From positions 1-35,694 of the forward strand of contig JANXXH010000065.1 in assembly GCA_025350705.1 (NCBI GenBank): a DNA stretch of 35,694 nt, given 5' to 3'. Made by a program: the position numbers and the translations under genes. This DNA is from Gallionella sp. Its GTDB lineage: Bacteria; Pseudomonadota; Gammaproteobacteria; Burkholderiales; Gallionellaceae. Below, in pieces: positions 14,668-24,371 of the stretch. Numbering within the stretch: position 1 is the stretch's first letter; each line of letters starts with the position of its first letter. Under the pieces are notes generated by a model. It searched no databases. It was not told where the DNA came from and saw only the letters and a program-made list of their open reading frames with translations.

Positions 14668-15051
14668 ATGAGATTTTTCCTGCTCGCTTTGCTGCTTGTA
14701 TCCACGCCAGTATGGGCGGCTGATTCCTTGATACCCAAGCTCGACATCGGCAAAGGCGGGAAGTGCGTGGAAGAGCCGCAGTGGATGCGCAAGAACCACA
14801 TGCATGTGCTGTTGCATCAGCGTGATGAGACTGTGCATCAAGGCATACGCGACGGTAAATACAGCCTGAAAGTCTGCATCGAGTGTCATGCCAGCACCAA
14901 GGACGACAGCGTGATCGGGCGTGCCGACAGTTTTTGCGAAGGCTGTCACCGTTATGAAGCGGTCAAGATAGATTGTTTCGAATGTCACTCCAGCAAACGG
15001 AAATCATCTTTAGCCCAAGAGGCATCATTGGTTCAGAAGGAATCCAAATGA
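14668..15051 (+). CDS. dsrJ: DsrJ, triheme periplasmic cytochrome c
   Basis: A 127-residue exported cytochrome with a signal peptide of about 18 residues (FFLLALLLVSTPVWA). Three haem-binding motifs are visible: CIECH (70-74), CEGCH (90-94) and CFECH (103-107). Cys33 in GGKCVEEP corresponds to the unusual cysteine that serves as an axial haem ligand in DsrJ. It is the periplasmic subunit of DsrMKJOP and probably exchanges electrons with periplasmic partners. The last bases overlap the dsrO start (ATGA). A REP hairpin lies upstream, and the ribosome binding site is weak (GGGATAAGACCGAC). Confidence 0.94.
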   Translation: MRFFLLALLLVSTPVWAADSLIPKLDIGKGGKCVEEPQWMRKNHMHVLLHQRDETVHQGIRDGKYSLKVCIECHASTKDDSVIGRADSFCEGCHRYEAVKIDCFECHSSKRKSSLAQEASLVQKESK

Positions 15052-15764
15052 GCGACACGAATGTGCAGCGCAGGCAATTCCTGAAGACGTCGGTCGGGGC
15101 GGCGGCAGTTGCCATCGCACCGGGGATGTTGCTGTTCGATATGGCGCATGGCAAAACAGAAGCCGTTTCGAGCAAAGTACGCTGGGGCATGCTGATCGAC
15201 ACCGCGAACTGTGCGGATGGTTGCAATGATTGCGTGAAAGCCTGCAATAAGGAAAATGGATTATCTGGCGGACTGAGTCCGACCGATTCGCAATGGATAC
15301 GCAAGGTCGAGCTCAAGGATATGCGCAGTGGGCGTGAAGTGTCGCTGCCGATGATGTGCCAGCATTGTGCGGAGCCGCCCTGCGTGGATGTGTGTCCGAC
15401 AGGTGCGTCCTTCAAGCGCGCTGACGGCATCGTGCTTGTCGACAAGCATACCTGCATCGGTTGCCGCTACTGCATGATGGCCTGTCCGTACAAGGCGCGC
15501 TCTTTTGTACATGAACCGCTGCATGACCAGAAGCCCGATGTGCCGCGCGGCAAAGGCACGGTGGAAAGCTGTACTATGTGCGTGCATCGTGTCGACAAGG
15601 GACAGCAACCCGCCTGTGCCGAAGCCTGCCCGAACAAGTCCATCCTGTTCGGCAATCTCAACGACCCGGAAAGTGAAATCTCGAGAAAGATCCGCACGGT
15701 TGCATCTACACAAGTGCGCGCCGATCTGGAGCTGAATACCGGCATCCGTTACCAGGGGATATAG
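15048..15764 (+). CDS. dsrO: DsrO, Tat-exported ferredoxin-type iron-sulfur subunit
   Basis: A 238-residue periplasmic electron-transfer subunit. A twin-arginine signal begins VQRRQFLKTSVGAAAV, so it is exported folded. Four [4Fe-4S] sets are visible: CADGCNDCVKAC (55-66), CQHCAEPPCVDVC (104-116), CIGCRYCMMAC (136-146) and CTMC...CAEAC (175-194). DsrO links DsrJ with the membrane quinone-binding DsrP. The start at 15048 overlaps dsrJ by four bases and has AAGGA upstream. The longer frame from 14973 would precede the Tat signal and is rejected. Confidence 0.95.
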   Translation: MSDTNVQRRQFLKTSVGAAAVAIAPGMLLFDMAHGKTEAVSSKVRWGMLIDTANCADGCNDCVKACNKENGLSGGLSPTDSQWIRKVELKDMRSGREVSLPMMCQHCAEPPCVDVCPTGASFKRADGIVLVDKHTCIGCRYCMMACPYKARSFVHEPLHDQKPDVPRGKGTVESCTMCVHRVDKGQQPACAEACPNKSILFGNLNDPESEISRKIRTVASTQVRADLELNTGIRYQGI

Positions 15765-15767
15765 ATC

Positions 15768-16964
15768 ATGCAAAGAAACTCTTTCGATAGAAACGAGCAA
15801 CAATATTTTTACGGCATGGTTGCCGCAGGATTATTGGTCGTGGCGATGGGATTATTTGCCGCACACATGATGGAAGAGCATGGCCACATCATCACCGGAA
15901 TGAACAACCAGATCGTCTGGGGCATGCCGCACGTGTTCGCGATATTCATGATCGTGGCTGCATCGGGGGTGCTCAATGTTGCGTCCATCGGTTCGGTATT
16001 CGGCAAGTCGGTGTACAAGGCGAGGGCTCCGCTGGCCAGCCTGTTGTCCATCGCGCTGCTGGCCGGTGGGCTGACGGTATTGATGCTGGATCTGGGCAGG
16101 CCGGATCGCGTCATCGTCGCCGCGACCCACTACAACATCACCTCGGTGTTCGCATGGAACGTGCTGCTGTATACCGGCATGTTTGCAACGGTTGTTGTTT
16201 ACCTCTGGACGATGATGGAGCAGCGCATGAATCGATGGACCAAGCCCGCCGGTTTTGTCGTGTTCGCCTGGCGTTTCATCCTGACCACCGGTACCGGTTT
16301 GATCTTCGCCTTTCTTTCAGCACGCCAGGCATACGGATCGGCGCTGCTGCCGCCGATGTTCATCGTGATCTCCTTCGCTTGGGGCTTGGCGGTATTCCAT
16401 GTCGTTCAATCTTCCATCTATGCATGGAACGGCAAGAAGCACACGCCCGAGATCGTCAGCCGCATGAAAAATCTGCTTGGCATCTTCATCATCGGTGCAT
16501 TGTATCTGGTGGCCGCTTATCACCTGACCAACCTGTATTTTGCTCACCAGTCCGCATTCGAGCGCTTCATCCTGGTGGATGGCGGTATCTATCCGCAATT
16601 GTTCTGGTGGGGCTACGGCTTGCTCGGCAATCTGCTGCCGCTGTTGCTGATCTATACGCCCGGGCTGGGCAAGCCACGGAATGTGCTCGCGGCCTCGCTG
16701 TTGGTGATACTGGGCGGCTTCGCGCTGCTGTATGTGTTCATTATCGGCGGGCAGGCATTCCCGCTGAACATCTTTCCCGGATATGAAGTGAAGAGCAGTT
16801 TCGGTGACGGGCAGATCGGTCTGTACCAGCCTTCGCTGCCTGAATTCCTGCTGGGCTTGGGTGGCCTGGCCATCGCCTTCCTGATTACCACCATTGGGGT
16901 ACGCGCATTGAATTTTATGCCGCACGACAAACCACACGTTGTCGCTGCGGGTGCCACTGATTGA
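15768..16964 (+). CDS. dsrP: DsrP, NrfD-like integral membrane subunit
   Basis: A 398-residue NrfD/PsrC-family membrane protein with about ten hydrophobic segments, starting at FYGMVAAGLLVVAMGLFAAH and ending with FLLGLGGLAIAFLITTIGV. It binds quinone and passes electrons to or from DsrO. The length is normal. The start is three bases after dsrO and the stop is seven bases before dsrN, so translation is coupled. No membrane segment is missing. Confidence 0.94.
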   Translation: MQRNSFDRNEQQYFYGMVAAGLLVVAMGLFAAHMMEEHGHIITGMNNQIVWGMPHVFAIFMIVAASGVLNVASIGSVFGKSVYKARAPLASLLSIALLAGGLTVLMLDLGRPDRVIVAATHYNITSVFAWNVLLYTGMFATVVVYLWTMMEQRMNRWTKPAGFVVFAWRFILTTGTGLIFAFLSARQAYGSALLPPMFIVISFAWGLAVFHVVQSSIYAWNGKKHTPEIVSRMKNLLGIFIIGALYLVAAYHLTNLYFAHQSAFERFILVDGGIYPQLFWWGYGLLGNLLPLLLIYTPGLGKPRNVLAASLLVILGGFALLYVFIIGGQAFPLNIFPGYEVKSSFGDGQIGLYQPSLPEFLLGLGGLAIAFLITTIGVRALNFMPHDKPHVVAAGATD

Positions 16965-16971
16965 ATCCACC

Positions 16972-18378
16972 ATGAACCGGATGCTGATATCAGCAGCGCA
17001 CAAATCCTCCGGCAAGACTATGGTCAGCATCGGGCTTTGTGCCGCCTTGAGCGCACGAGGTCATAGAGTCCAGCCGTTCAAGAAAGGCCCCGATTACATC
17101 GATCCGATGTGGCTCAGCCAAGCTTCAGGACGCGCCTGCCGCAACCTCGATCTGTACCTGATGGAACGCAACGACATCCTTGCAACCTTTGCGCGCCACA
17201 GCGCAGAGGTTAACCTGGTAGAGGGTAACAAGGGGTTGTACGATGGCCTCGCGCTGGATGGCAGCAACAGCAATGCCGCGCTGGCGAAGCTGCTCGACCT
17301 GCCGGTGTTCCTGGTGATCGATGCGCGCGGCATGACGCGCGGCATCGCGCCGTTGATCCTCGGCTATCAGGCATTCGATCGCGACATCAATATCGCCGGA
17401 GTGATACTGAACAATCTTGGCGGAAGTCGCCATGAAGCCAAGTTGCGCGCCGTCATCGAGCATTACACCGATGTGCCGGTGATCGGCGCGATCCATCACG
17501 ACGAGCGACTCGGCATCATCGAGCGCCATCTCGGCCTGATGCCCAGTAACGAGTCGCATGTCGCCACAGCCAAGATCAAACAGATAGGCGAGGTCATCGC
17601 GGAACAGGTCGACTTGGACAAACTGCTCGCGCTTTCACAGAAACCGCCGCTGAACATTCCGCTAAAGGCCAGCGTGAGCCCGCTGTCCTGCGGCGATAGG
17701 GTGCGCATAGCCATCGCGCGCGACCGCGCTTTCGGTTTTTATTACGCAGACGATCTCGACGCGCTTGAAGCGGCGGGCGCCGAGCTGGTACCGTTCGATA
17801 CCATGCACGATGCACGGCTGCCGCACGTGGACGGCTTGTACATTGGCGGCGGTTTTCCCGAGACCTGTGCCGCCGAGCTGGAAGCGAACGCGGCATTGCG
17901 TACCGAGATCAGGCAAGCCATCGAGAATGGCTTGCCGACCTATGCCGAATGCGGCGGGTTGATGTACCTGTCGCGAGGGATCACTTATCAGGGGCGCACC
18001 TACGAGATGGTCGGCGCGATCCCGGGCGATGTGCAGATGCACGACAAACCCATAGGCCGCGGCTATGTGCATCTCAAGGAAGACGAGGAACACCCCTGGC
18101 CGCGTCCTGATATGCCCGCGAAGCAGATCAAGGCGCACGAGTTCCATTATTCCAGCCTGGAGAATCTTTCGCCTGATACCCGCTTCGCATACCATGTCGA
18201 GCGCGGCCACGGCATCAATGGCGAGCGGGACGGCCTTATCCTGCACAATATGCTTGCTTCATACACTCATTTGCGCACTATAGGCAGTTGTTACTGGGCG
18301 ACGCGCTTTGTTGCATTCATTCAGCAACACATCGATAAACAAATTGAACCAACCCTATCCATCGAACGAGCAATATGA
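16972..18378 (+). CDS. dsrN: DsrN, cobyrinate a,c-diamide synthase-like siroheme amidase
   Basis: A 468-residue CobB/CbiA-type amidotransferase. The N-terminal ATPase begins LISAAHKSSGKTMVSIGLC with the P-loop SSGKT. A type I glutamine amidotransferase domain follows, with the nucleophile cysteine in AECGGLMYLSRG and a conserved histidine near FHYSSLEN. DsrN amidates siroheme to siroamide for DsrAB. The start at 16972 is the first ATG after dsrP; a start at 16981 (MLISAAHK) is possible. Its TGA overlaps the next ATG (ATGA). The neighbouring cysG supplies the siroheme it acts on. Confidence 0.93.
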   Translation: MNRMLISAAHKSSGKTMVSIGLCAALSARGHRVQPFKKGPDYIDPMWLSQASGRACRNLDLYLMERNDILATFARHSAEVNLVEGNKGLYDGLALDGSNSNAALAKLLDLPVFLVIDARGMTRGIAPLILGYQAFDRDINIAGVILNNLGGSRHEAKLRAVIEHYTDVPVIGAIHHDERLGIIERHLGLMPSNESHVATAKIKQIGEVIAEQVDLDKLLALSQKPPLNIPLKASVSPLSCGDRVRIAIARDRAFGFYYADDLDALEAAGAELVPFDTMHDARLPHVDGLYIGGGFPETCAAELEANAALRTEIRQAIENGLPTYAECGGLMYLSRGITYQGRTYEMVGAIPGDVQMHDKPIGRGYVHLKEDEEHPWPRPDMPAKQIKAHEFHYSSLENLSPDTRFAYHVERGHGINGERDGLILHNMLASYTHLRTIGSCYWATRFVAFIQQHIDKQIEPTLSIERAI

Positions 18379-18977
18379 CACAGGAACTTTATCAAGCCGC
18401 CATCGCTGCCTTTGACCGGGCCAACGCGGAAGATCCAAACAAGGAAGTGTCCGATGGCAAGGAATATCCCAAGGAGCTGCTCTACGCGCAACGCATGAGC
18501 GTGATGCAGGAGCGCTATGTTCCAGAGGCCTCGGAGGCGGTGAGGCTTGCAGTTCGTGCACAACATATCCAGCGTTGGAAAATACCGCGCGGCGATTACC
18601 CGATGGACCGGACCGGCTATCTGCAATGGCGCACCGGGCTGTACAAGTTTCACGCCGAGACCGCCGGGCGCATCATGCAAGAAGTGGGTTACGACGACGA
18701 GATGATAGTCCGCGTCAAAACCATCCTCAGCAAGAAGGGCCTGAAGGTCAACCCGGAGACACAGTTGATGGAAGACGTGGTGGACCTGGTGTTCCTTGAA
18801 CATTATATTGCCGGATTTGCCGCCCAGCACCCGGAATATGACGAGGAGAAGTGGATCAAGATCATCCACAAGACCTGGGAGAAGATGTCGCGGCGCGCAC
18901 ATGAATTCGCGCTTGCGGGCAAGATCAAGCTGCCGGAAGCGCTGGTGCCGTTGATTTTGAAAGCGGTAAAGGAATAA
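18375..18977 (+). CDS. DUF4202 family protein within the dsr operon
   Basis: A 200-residue soluble protein of the DUF4202 family, whose function is not established. The sequence is helical and has conserved histidines and acidic residues: [53 protein letters not shown]. Their spacing resembles HD-type metal hydrolases, but this is only a suggestion. The start overlaps the dsrN stop by four bases, and the stop overlaps the cysG start by one base, so it is firmly in the operon between two siroheme-related genes. A role in tetrapyrrole or dsr cofactor supply is plausible from context only. Confidence 0.85.
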   Translation: MTQELYQAAIAAFDRANAEDPNKEVSDGKEYPKELLYAQRMSVMQERYVPEASEAVRLAVRAQHIQRWKIPRGDYPMDRTGYLQWRTGLYKFHAETAGRIMQEVGYDDEMIVRVKTILSKKGLKVNPETQLMEDVVDLVFLEHYIAGFAAQHPEYDEEKWIKIIHKTWEKMSRRAHEFALAGKIKLPEALVPLILKAVKE

Positions 18978-20356
18978 TGGACTACTTGCCGATCTTTGCC
19001 GATGTCCGGAACAAGCTGTGCCTGGTGGTGGGCGGCGGCGAGGTTGGTAAGCGCAAGGCAGGCGTGCTGTTGGAGGCGGGGGCGAATGTGCGCGTGGTCG
19101 CGCCGCAGATCGAGCCCGCGTTGGCAGAACGGCAACGCGTCGAGAGCATCGTCGCTCGTTTCGCGTCTCAGCACCTTGAAGGTGTAACACTGGTCATCGC
19201 AGCGACCAATGATCGCAGCGTCAATCGGCAAGTGTCCGAATTGGCGCGCGCGCGCAACATCCCGGTGAACGTGGTGGACGATCCGGAGTTGTGCAGTTTC
19301 ATCATGCCCGCCATCCTCGACCGTTCGCCGCTGATGGTGGCGTTCTCCAGCGGCGGTGCATCGCCGGTGCTGACGCGCATGATGCGCGGCAAGCTGGAGA
19401 CCATGATCCCGCAGAACTACAGCCGCCTTGCGGCCTTCGCGGAACGCTTTCGCGAGCAGGTCAAGCAGCGCGTCACCAATCCGGCCAAGCGCCGCATCTT
19501 CTGGGAGAATGCACTGGAGGGCGTGGTTGCAGAGAAGGTGCTGACCGGCGATGAAAGCAGCGCAGAGAAGATGATGCAGCAGATGCTGGCGAACGAGGAC
19601 AATATCCAGCGTGGAGAGGTGTATCTGGTCGGTGCTGGCCCCGGTGATCCGGACTTGCTGACCTTTCGAGCCTTGCGCCTGATGCAAAAAGCCGATGTGG
19701 TGGTGTATGACAATCTGGTATCCAAACCGATACTCGATATGGTGCGGCGCGATGCCGAGCGCATCTATGTCGGCAAGAAGCGTGACGACCATACCTTGCC
19801 GCAGGAAGAGATCAACGAGTTGCTGGTGCGGCTGGCCAAAGAAGGCAAGCGGGTGTTGCGTCTCAAGGGCGGCGACCCGTTCATTTTCGGGCGCGGCGGC
19901 GAAGAGATCGAGACGCTAGCCGAACATGGCATCTTGTTTCAAATCGTGCCCGGCATCACCGCAGCTTCCGGCGTGTCCGCCTACGCGGGCATTCCGCTGA
20001 CGCATCGCGACCATGCGCAATCCTGTATTTTTGTCACAGGACACCTGAAGGACGGCAGCATGAATCTCGACTGGGACGCGCTGGCTCGCCCGAAGCAAAC
20101 CATCGTGGTTTATATGGGGCTGCATGGCCTGGCAACTCTCTGCGCCGAACTCATCGCACATGGCCTGTCTGGCATCACACCCGCCGCGATCGTGCAACAG
20201 GGTACCACGCAAAATCAGCGTGTCATCACCGGTACGCTTGCGACACTGCCCGGAGCCGCACAAGTGGAAAAACTGCAAGCTCCGACTTTGATCATCGTCG
20301 GCGGTGTAGTCACACTCAGGAAAAAACTAGCCTGGTTTAACCCTGAGAAACTTTAA
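18977..20356 (+). CDS. cysG: Siroheme synthase CysG (multifunctional)
   Basis: A 459-residue trifunctional siroheme synthase. The N-terminal half has the precorrin-2 dehydrogenase/ferrochelatase NAD site [16 protein letters not shown]. The C-terminal half, from about residue 213, is the SAM-dependent uroporphyrinogen III methyltransferase with [31 protein letters not shown] and [19 protein letters not shown]. It makes siroheme from uroporphyrinogen III for DsrAB and possibly for assimilatory reductase. It follows the DUF4202 gene with a one-base overlap and is the last gene of the dsr operon as read here. The length is normal for CysG. Confidence 0.96.
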   Translation: MDYLPIFADVRNKLCLVVGGGEVGKRKAGVLLEAGANVRVVAPQIEPALAERQRVESIVARFASQHLEGVTLVIAATNDRSVNRQVSELARARNIPVNVVDDPELCSFIMPAILDRSPLMVAFSSGGASPVLTRMMRGKLETMIPQNYSRLAAFAERFREQVKQRVTNPAKRRIFWENALEGVVAEKVLTGDESSAEKMMQQMLANEDNIQRGEVYLVGAGPGDPDLLTFRALRLMQKADVVVYDNLVSKPILDMVRRDAERIYVGKKRDDHTLPQEEINELLVRLAKEGKRVLRLKGGDPFIFGRGGEEIETLAEHGILFQIVPGITAASGVSAYAGIPLTHRDHAQSCIFVTGHLKDGSMNLDWDALARPKQTIVVYMGLHGLATLCAELIAHGLSGITPAAIVQQGTTQNQRVITGTLATLPGAAQVEKLQAPTLIIVGGVVTLRKKLAWFNPEKL

Positions 20357-20423
20357 ACTCCCTAAGCAGCTTGAAAACCAAGTAAAGTTGATAACCGTAC
20401 ATAAACGACCTGGCAGGAGAACC

Positions 20424-21332
20424 ATGATGAATAAACGGACACTAAACAAAATATTATTTTCGGCGCTGTTCTTGTTCGGTATCGGCAATGCGATGGCCGA
20501 TGACGATTATTTGAAACCGTTCATACTTGCGTCAAAAGGCACGGGAACGGTTGCCGAGAAAACCGAGCAGGCTAAAGCTGCGTTGACCGCGGCTGGTTTT
20601 ACCGTAGTAGGGAACTATTCGCCTTATACCGATGCATCCATTTTGGTTGTCACCAACGATGAGTTGAAGAAGAATGCGGCAGATTCCGAGCATGGCGGAT
20701 TCGGCGCGATACAAAGAGTGTCGATCACCAAAATAAAAGATGAGGTTCAAGTGAGCTATACGAACCCGGTTTATATGTCGCATGTCTATCGCATGAAAAG
20801 TGATTTGCTTGGTGTCGTGGCAGGATTGGCTACCGCGCTGGGCAGGGTTGAAGAGTTTGGAGCGAAAAGCATGACCGCCAAACAGGCGCGCAAATATCAC
20901 TATATGGTGGGCATGGAATATTTCGATGAACCGGATGTGTTGGCTGAATATGCCAGCTACGAAGAGGCGGTACAGGCAGTGGATGCAAAACTGTCATCCA
21001 ATAATAACGGTGTCACAAAAGTTTACCGTGTCGATGTTCCCGGAAAAGAGGAGAGTGTATTCGGGGTTGGTCTGAAGGGTGCCACCGAAGCCGAAAAATA
21101 CATGGATGACAGGTTCATCATGAGTGAGATCGATTTCCATGAACTAAAATCCACCGCGCATTTGCCCTATGAAGTATTGGTTTCCGGCAACAAGGTCTAT
21201 GCGATGTATGCGCGTTTTCGCATCGCGATCAACTTTCCAGATTTGAGCATGATGGGAAAAAACAGCTTCATGAACATCATGAAAACCCCGGATGCGATTC
21301 GCACCGTGTTGAAAAAAACAGTGCAGAAATAG
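20424..21332 (+). CDS. Exported protein of unknown function, 302 aa (weak DUF302-like pattern)
   Basis: Not firmly recognised. A signal peptide of about 24 residues (KILFSALFLFGIGNAMA) precedes DDDYLKPFILASKG. The first domain, with AEKTEQAKAALTAAGFTVVGNY and VQVSYTNPVYMSHVYRM, recalls DUF302 domains (a helix followed by a GF.V strand and a V.Y..P.Y segment), but the match is by eye. The rest has no clear motif. There are no cysteines or haem sites. The ATG at 20424 follows GGCAGGAGA; a second ATG follows at once. It lies 67 bases after cysG and 80 bases before petA, so it may belong to either transcript. The product is probably periplasmic. Confidence 0.7.
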   Translation: MMNKRTLNKILFSALFLFGIGNAMADDDYLKPFILASKGTGTVAEKTEQAKAALTAAGFTVVGNYSPYTDASILVVTNDELKKNAADSEHGGFGAIQRVSITKIKDEVQVSYTNPVYMSHVYRMKSDLLGVVAGLATALGRVEEFGAKSMTAKQARKYHYMVGMEYFDEPDVLAEYASYEEAVQAVDAKLSSNNNGVTKVYRVDVPGKEESVFGVGLKGATEAEKYMDDRFIMSEIDFHELKSTAHLPYEVLVSGNKVYAMYARFRIAINFPDLSMMGKNSFMNIMKTPDAIRTVLKKTVQK

Positions 21333-21412
21333 CGTTCTGAATTCGGGGGCGCGAACAGTTCCGGTCGAACGGGGAAAAATAGTATGCTTAATTTTGTAAT
21401 TGGGAGATTGTA

Positions 21413-21925
21413 ATGGCTGAAAGCGATACTTTAGGTGATACAGATCGCCGCAATTTTTTAATCAAAGTGACCTCTGTCGTCGGAGGCGCTGGCGCAGCGG
21501 CGGCCTGTATCCCGTTTGTCGCCAGTATGAATCCAAGTTCGGATGTGTTGGCCAAAGCCACGACAGAAGCGGATCTGTCTGGTATACCGGAAGACGGTGT
21601 GCATACAGTTGCCTGGCAGGGCAAGCCGATATTTATCTTTCATCGTACCCAGGAAGAGATCAAGGCGATGGAGGCTTCCGACGGCGGGCTCGATCCAGAA
21701 CCGGACAAAAAGCGGGTCATACATCCGGAATGGTTGGTCGTGGTAGGCATCTGCACGCATTTGGGTTGTGTGCCGAACAAAGAGGGACCAGGTTGGACAT
21801 GTCATTGCCATGGCAGTCAGTATGACGACAGTGGCCGAGTCACACGCGGCCCAGCACCTAAAAATCTGGCAGTGCCTCCCTATAGGTTTATTGCTGCGGA
21901 TAAAATACTCATCGGAGAAGCATAG
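21413..21925 (+). CDS. petA: Ubiquinol-cytochrome c reductase, Rieske iron-sulfur subunit
   Basis: A 170-residue Rieske protein of the cytochrome bc1 complex. A twin-arginine motif ([15 protein letters not shown]) and membrane anchor precede the soluble domain. The [2Fe-2S] ligands are Cys114 and His116 (CTHLGC) and Cys130 and His133 (CHCHGS), and Cys119 and Cys132 form the conserved disulfide. Electrons pass from quinol through this protein to cytochrome c1. The ribosome binding site GGGAGA lies before the ATG. It heads petABC, and the first gene of the complex follows the Dsr locus, so quinol formed by DsrMKJOP could be oxidised here. Confidence 0.96.
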   Translation: MAESDTLGDTDRRNFLIKVTSVVGGAGAAAACIPFVASMNPSSDVLAKATTEADLSGIPEDGVHTVAWQGKPIFIFHRTQEEIKAMEASDGGLDPEPDKKRVIHPEWLVVVGICTHLGCVPNKEGPGWTCHCHGSQYDDSGRVTRGPAPKNLAVPPYRFIAADKILIGEA

Positions 21926-21934
21926 GAGGCAATC

Positions 21935-23191
21935 ATGAAAAGCAGAGTCATCAAATGGATAGACCAGCGTTTTCCGTTTAGTAGTTTTGTCAAACATGAT
22001 TTAACCGAATATCCCACCCCGCGAAATCTGAGCTACTGGTGGAACTTCGGTTTTTTGGCCGGCTTTGTATTGGTGCTGCAAGTCGCCACAGGTATCTTTC
22101 TGGCCATGCACTACAAAGCGGATGTCACCCTGTCATTTGATTCCATCCAGCACATCATGCGCGACGTGAATTTCGGATGGCTGTTGCGCTACATGCATTC
22201 CACCGGCGCGTCGGCATTCTTTCTGGTGATCTATATTCATATGGCGCGCACTCTTTACTATGGTTCTTACCGCGCGCCACGCGAATTGATGTGGTGGACC
22301 GGACAAGGTCTGTTGCTGTTGCTGATGGCAACCGCCTTTATGGGGTATTTGTTACCGTGGGGTCAAATGTCCTTCTGGGGCGCGACCGTGATCACCAATC
22401 TGTTTCGTGCCACACCATTCTTCGGCGATCAGGTGGTGGTCTGGCTTCGTGGCGACTTTGGCGTCGGCGACGCAACACTGACACGCTTCTTCGCGCTGCA
22501 CTATTTGTTACCGTTCCTGATTATCGGTGGGGTGTTGGTGCATCTGGTCGCACTGCATACAGTCAAGAGCAGCAATCCGAGCGGCATCGATCTGGCAGCC
22601 AAGGACAACATCCCATTCCATCCCTATTTCACTATCAAGGATTTTTACGGGTTGGGCATATTTTTGATCGTGTACTGCATCTTCGTGTTCTTTTTGCCCA
22701 ATAGCTTGATGGAGCCCGCCAACAACATCCCGGCCAACCCGATGCAAACCCCGACTCACATCGTTCCGGAATGGTATTTCCTGCCTTTCTACGCGATCTT
22801 GCGCTCGGTGCCGAACCTGGTTGGCGGTGTGGTGGCGATGGGATTGTCAGTGATGGTGTTTTCTTTCATGCCCTATCTGGACCGTTCCCGAATTCCCGGC
22901 GGGGCACATTATCGTCCTTGGTATCGCGTGATGTTCTACTTGTTCGTGGTGGATATGTTGGTGCTGGGATATGTCGGATATATACCGCCTACCGATCAGT
23001 CCATCATGATAGGTAAAATTGCGACAATTTTTTACTTTGCGCAGTTCGTGCTTCTTCCTTTTATTTCAAGGAAGGAAGAACAATGGCTCATCCGGTGCGG
23101 CTTGCCGCCAGAAGTGGAGACATTAATCGCAAGCGAAGCAAAGGAAAAAAACAAATTGCCACACCAGCGCCGCATTGGAGATATCAAATGA
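21935..23191 (+). CDS. petB: Cytochrome b of the bc1 complex
   Basis: A 418-residue membrane cytochrome b with eight or so hydrophobic segments. The haem-binding histidines appear in LRYMHSTGASAFFLVIYIHMAR and in FALHYLLPF..GGVLVHLVALH. The Qo-site motif PEWYF is present as IVPEWYFLPFYAIL. It oxidises and reduces quinone across the membrane. The ATG follows ATAGGAGG. Its stop overlaps the petC start (ATGA), and the C-terminus is extended and charged (about 20 residues, ending HQRRIGDIK). Confidence 0.96.
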   Translation: MKSRVIKWIDQRFPFSSFVKHDLTEYPTPRNLSYWWNFGFLAGFVLVLQVATGIFLAMHYKADVTLSFDSIQHIMRDVNFGWLLRYMHSTGASAFFLVIYIHMARTLYYGSYRAPRELMWWTGQGLLLLLMATAFMGYLLPWGQMSFWGATVITNLFRATPFFGDQVVVWLRGDFGVGDATLTRFFALHYLLPFLIIGGVLVHLVALHTVKSSNPSGIDLAAKDNIPFHPYFTIKDFYGLGIFLIVYCIFVFFLPNSLMEPANNIPANPMQTPTHIVPEWYFLPFYAILRSVPNLVGGVVAMGLSVMVFSFMPYLDRSRIPGGAHYRPWYRVMFYLFVVDMLVLGYVGYIPPTDQSIMIGKIATIFYFAQFVLLPFISRKEEQWLIRCGLPPEVETLIASEAKEKNKLPHQRRIGDIK

Positions 23192-23829
23192 AAAAGCTCA
23201 TTTTCATATTGGTGCTGTGCTGTTCTTCCTTTCATGCAGGGGCAGCAGAATCAAAGCTGGAACAAATCCAGCTAGAAACCGACCTGCCGGCTGTTGAACG
23301 CGGTGCGGACGCATTGATGAATGCCTGCCATACCTGCCATAGCCTGAAATACATCACATATCGGGATCTGGTTAAATTCGGAATGGACAAGAAAAAGGTA
23401 AGTGACTGGCGCGGCGATCAACCGCTTGACACAGCGTTGACCAGCCAGTTGTCTGATGAAACAGCCATTCAGTCTTACGGAATTGTCCCTCCTGACCTGA
23501 GTTTGATTGCGAAGGCTCGCGAGGGCGGACCCAGTTATGTGTATTCTTATCTCATCGGCTACTACATCACTCCGGAAGGAATGACCGGCAATCATGTTTT
23601 TCCCGAAACAAGAATGCCGGATATGATGGGGATGAGCGGCGCAACAGACCCGGTGCAGCGTGCAGAGCTTCAGGCAAAGGCGCGTGACATCGTATCATTT
23701 CTCGCTTGGGCCGCCGACCCCCATGAGGAGGAGCGGCACAAGCTGGGCTATTACGTTATCGGGTATTTGCTCGTTTTGACAGCCATGCTGTTTGTCGTGA
23801 AGAACCAAATCTGGTCTCGGTTGAAATAA
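23188..23829 (+). CDS. petC: Cytochrome c1 of the bc1 complex
   Basis: A 213-residue cytochrome c1 with a signal peptide (KLIFILVLCCSSFHAGA), one haem site CHTCH (47-51), a methionine-rich segment ETRMPDMMGMSG likely to hold the distal haem ligand, and a C-terminal membrane anchor (YYVIGYLLVLTAMLFVVK). It is somewhat short for the family. The start at 23188 overlaps petB by four bases; the longer frame from 23083 is inside petB and is rejected. It passes electrons from the Rieske protein to soluble cytochromes. Confidence 0.94.
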   Translation: MKKLIFILVLCCSSFHAGAAESKLEQIQLETDLPAVERGADALMNACHTCHSLKYITYRDLVKFGMDKKKVSDWRGDQPLDTALTSQLSDETAIQSYGIVPPDLSLIAKAREGGPSYVYSYLIGYYITPEGMTGNHVFPETRMPDMMGMSGATDPVQRAELQAKARDIVSFLAWAADPHEEERHKLGYYVIGYLLVLTAMLFVVKNQIWSRLK

Positions 23830-23876
23830 CAAATCTCTCACGAACATGACAGTGCCGTTTCACCGTGTGTCCGTCC

Positions 23877-23897
23877 ATCATGGATCATGATTTTTTT
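23877..23897 (+). terminator. Possible weak terminator after petC
   Basis: A short 6-bp stem ATCATG (23877-23882) with CATGAT (23886-23891) and a GAT loop is followed directly by T residues to 23897. The stem is AT-rich and weak, so termination may be partial. It lies 48 bases after petC and 30 bases before the next cytochrome gene. Confidence 0.35.
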
Positions 23898-23926
23898 AAC
23901 GCAGGTATAACTTGAAGGAATGAATT

Positions 23927-24310
23927 ATGAAAAACAGAACATTACTGGTTGCCGCTGTTCTTGCAGTGCTTTCATATCCTGCTCTAGCTACTGTTGCTCA
24001 GTCAGAAATCAGCTACAAGAATGATGTCCTTCCTATCATCCATGACTATTGTTTGAGCTGTCACCAGCCGGGAGGCAAGGGCTATGAGAAAAGCGGATTA
24101 AATATGACTTCCTATGAGAGCCTGATGAAGGGAACAAAGTTCGGGGCTGTCATCAAGCCGGGTGACAGTTTTACCAGTATCTTGATCCAGGTGATCGAGG
24201 GGCGTGTCCACGCCTCCATCAAGATGCCATTTGGCATGGACGGTGGTTTGGCCAAGGACAAAATCGAGATATTGAAAAAATGGGTGAATCAGGGTGCCAA
24301 GAATAATTGA
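23927..24310 (+). CDS. Small monohaem c-type cytochrome (PSCyt1-like)
   Basis: A 127-residue exported cytochrome with a signal peptide of about 21 residues (LLVAAVLAVLSYPALA). The haem motif is CLSCH (42-46) after the pattern ISYKNDVLPIIHDYC, which is typical of the PSCyt1/planctomycete-type cytochrome domain. The methionine in SIKMPFGMDG is a likely distal haem ligand. The ribosome binding site GAAGGA precedes the ATG. It follows petC after 97 bases and may receive electrons from the bc1 complex. The exact partner is unknown. Confidence 0.8.
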   Translation: MKNRTLLVAAVLAVLSYPALATVAQSEISYKNDVLPIIHDYCLSCHQPGGKGYEKSGLNMTSYESLMKGTKFGAVIKPGDSFTSILIQVIEGRVHASIKMPFGMDGGLAKDKIEILKKWVNQGAKNN

Positions 24311-24371
24311 GAAAAATAATCGTGAACAGTAATAACTGAAAATCAAGAATCAAAGTATCAAGGAAAATTAC

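Noticed and set aside
18803-19792. 329-codon open frame antisense to the DUF4202 gene and cysG
   Set aside because: It overlaps two strongly supported genes, has no family features and a histidine/arginine-rich composition typical of a shadow.
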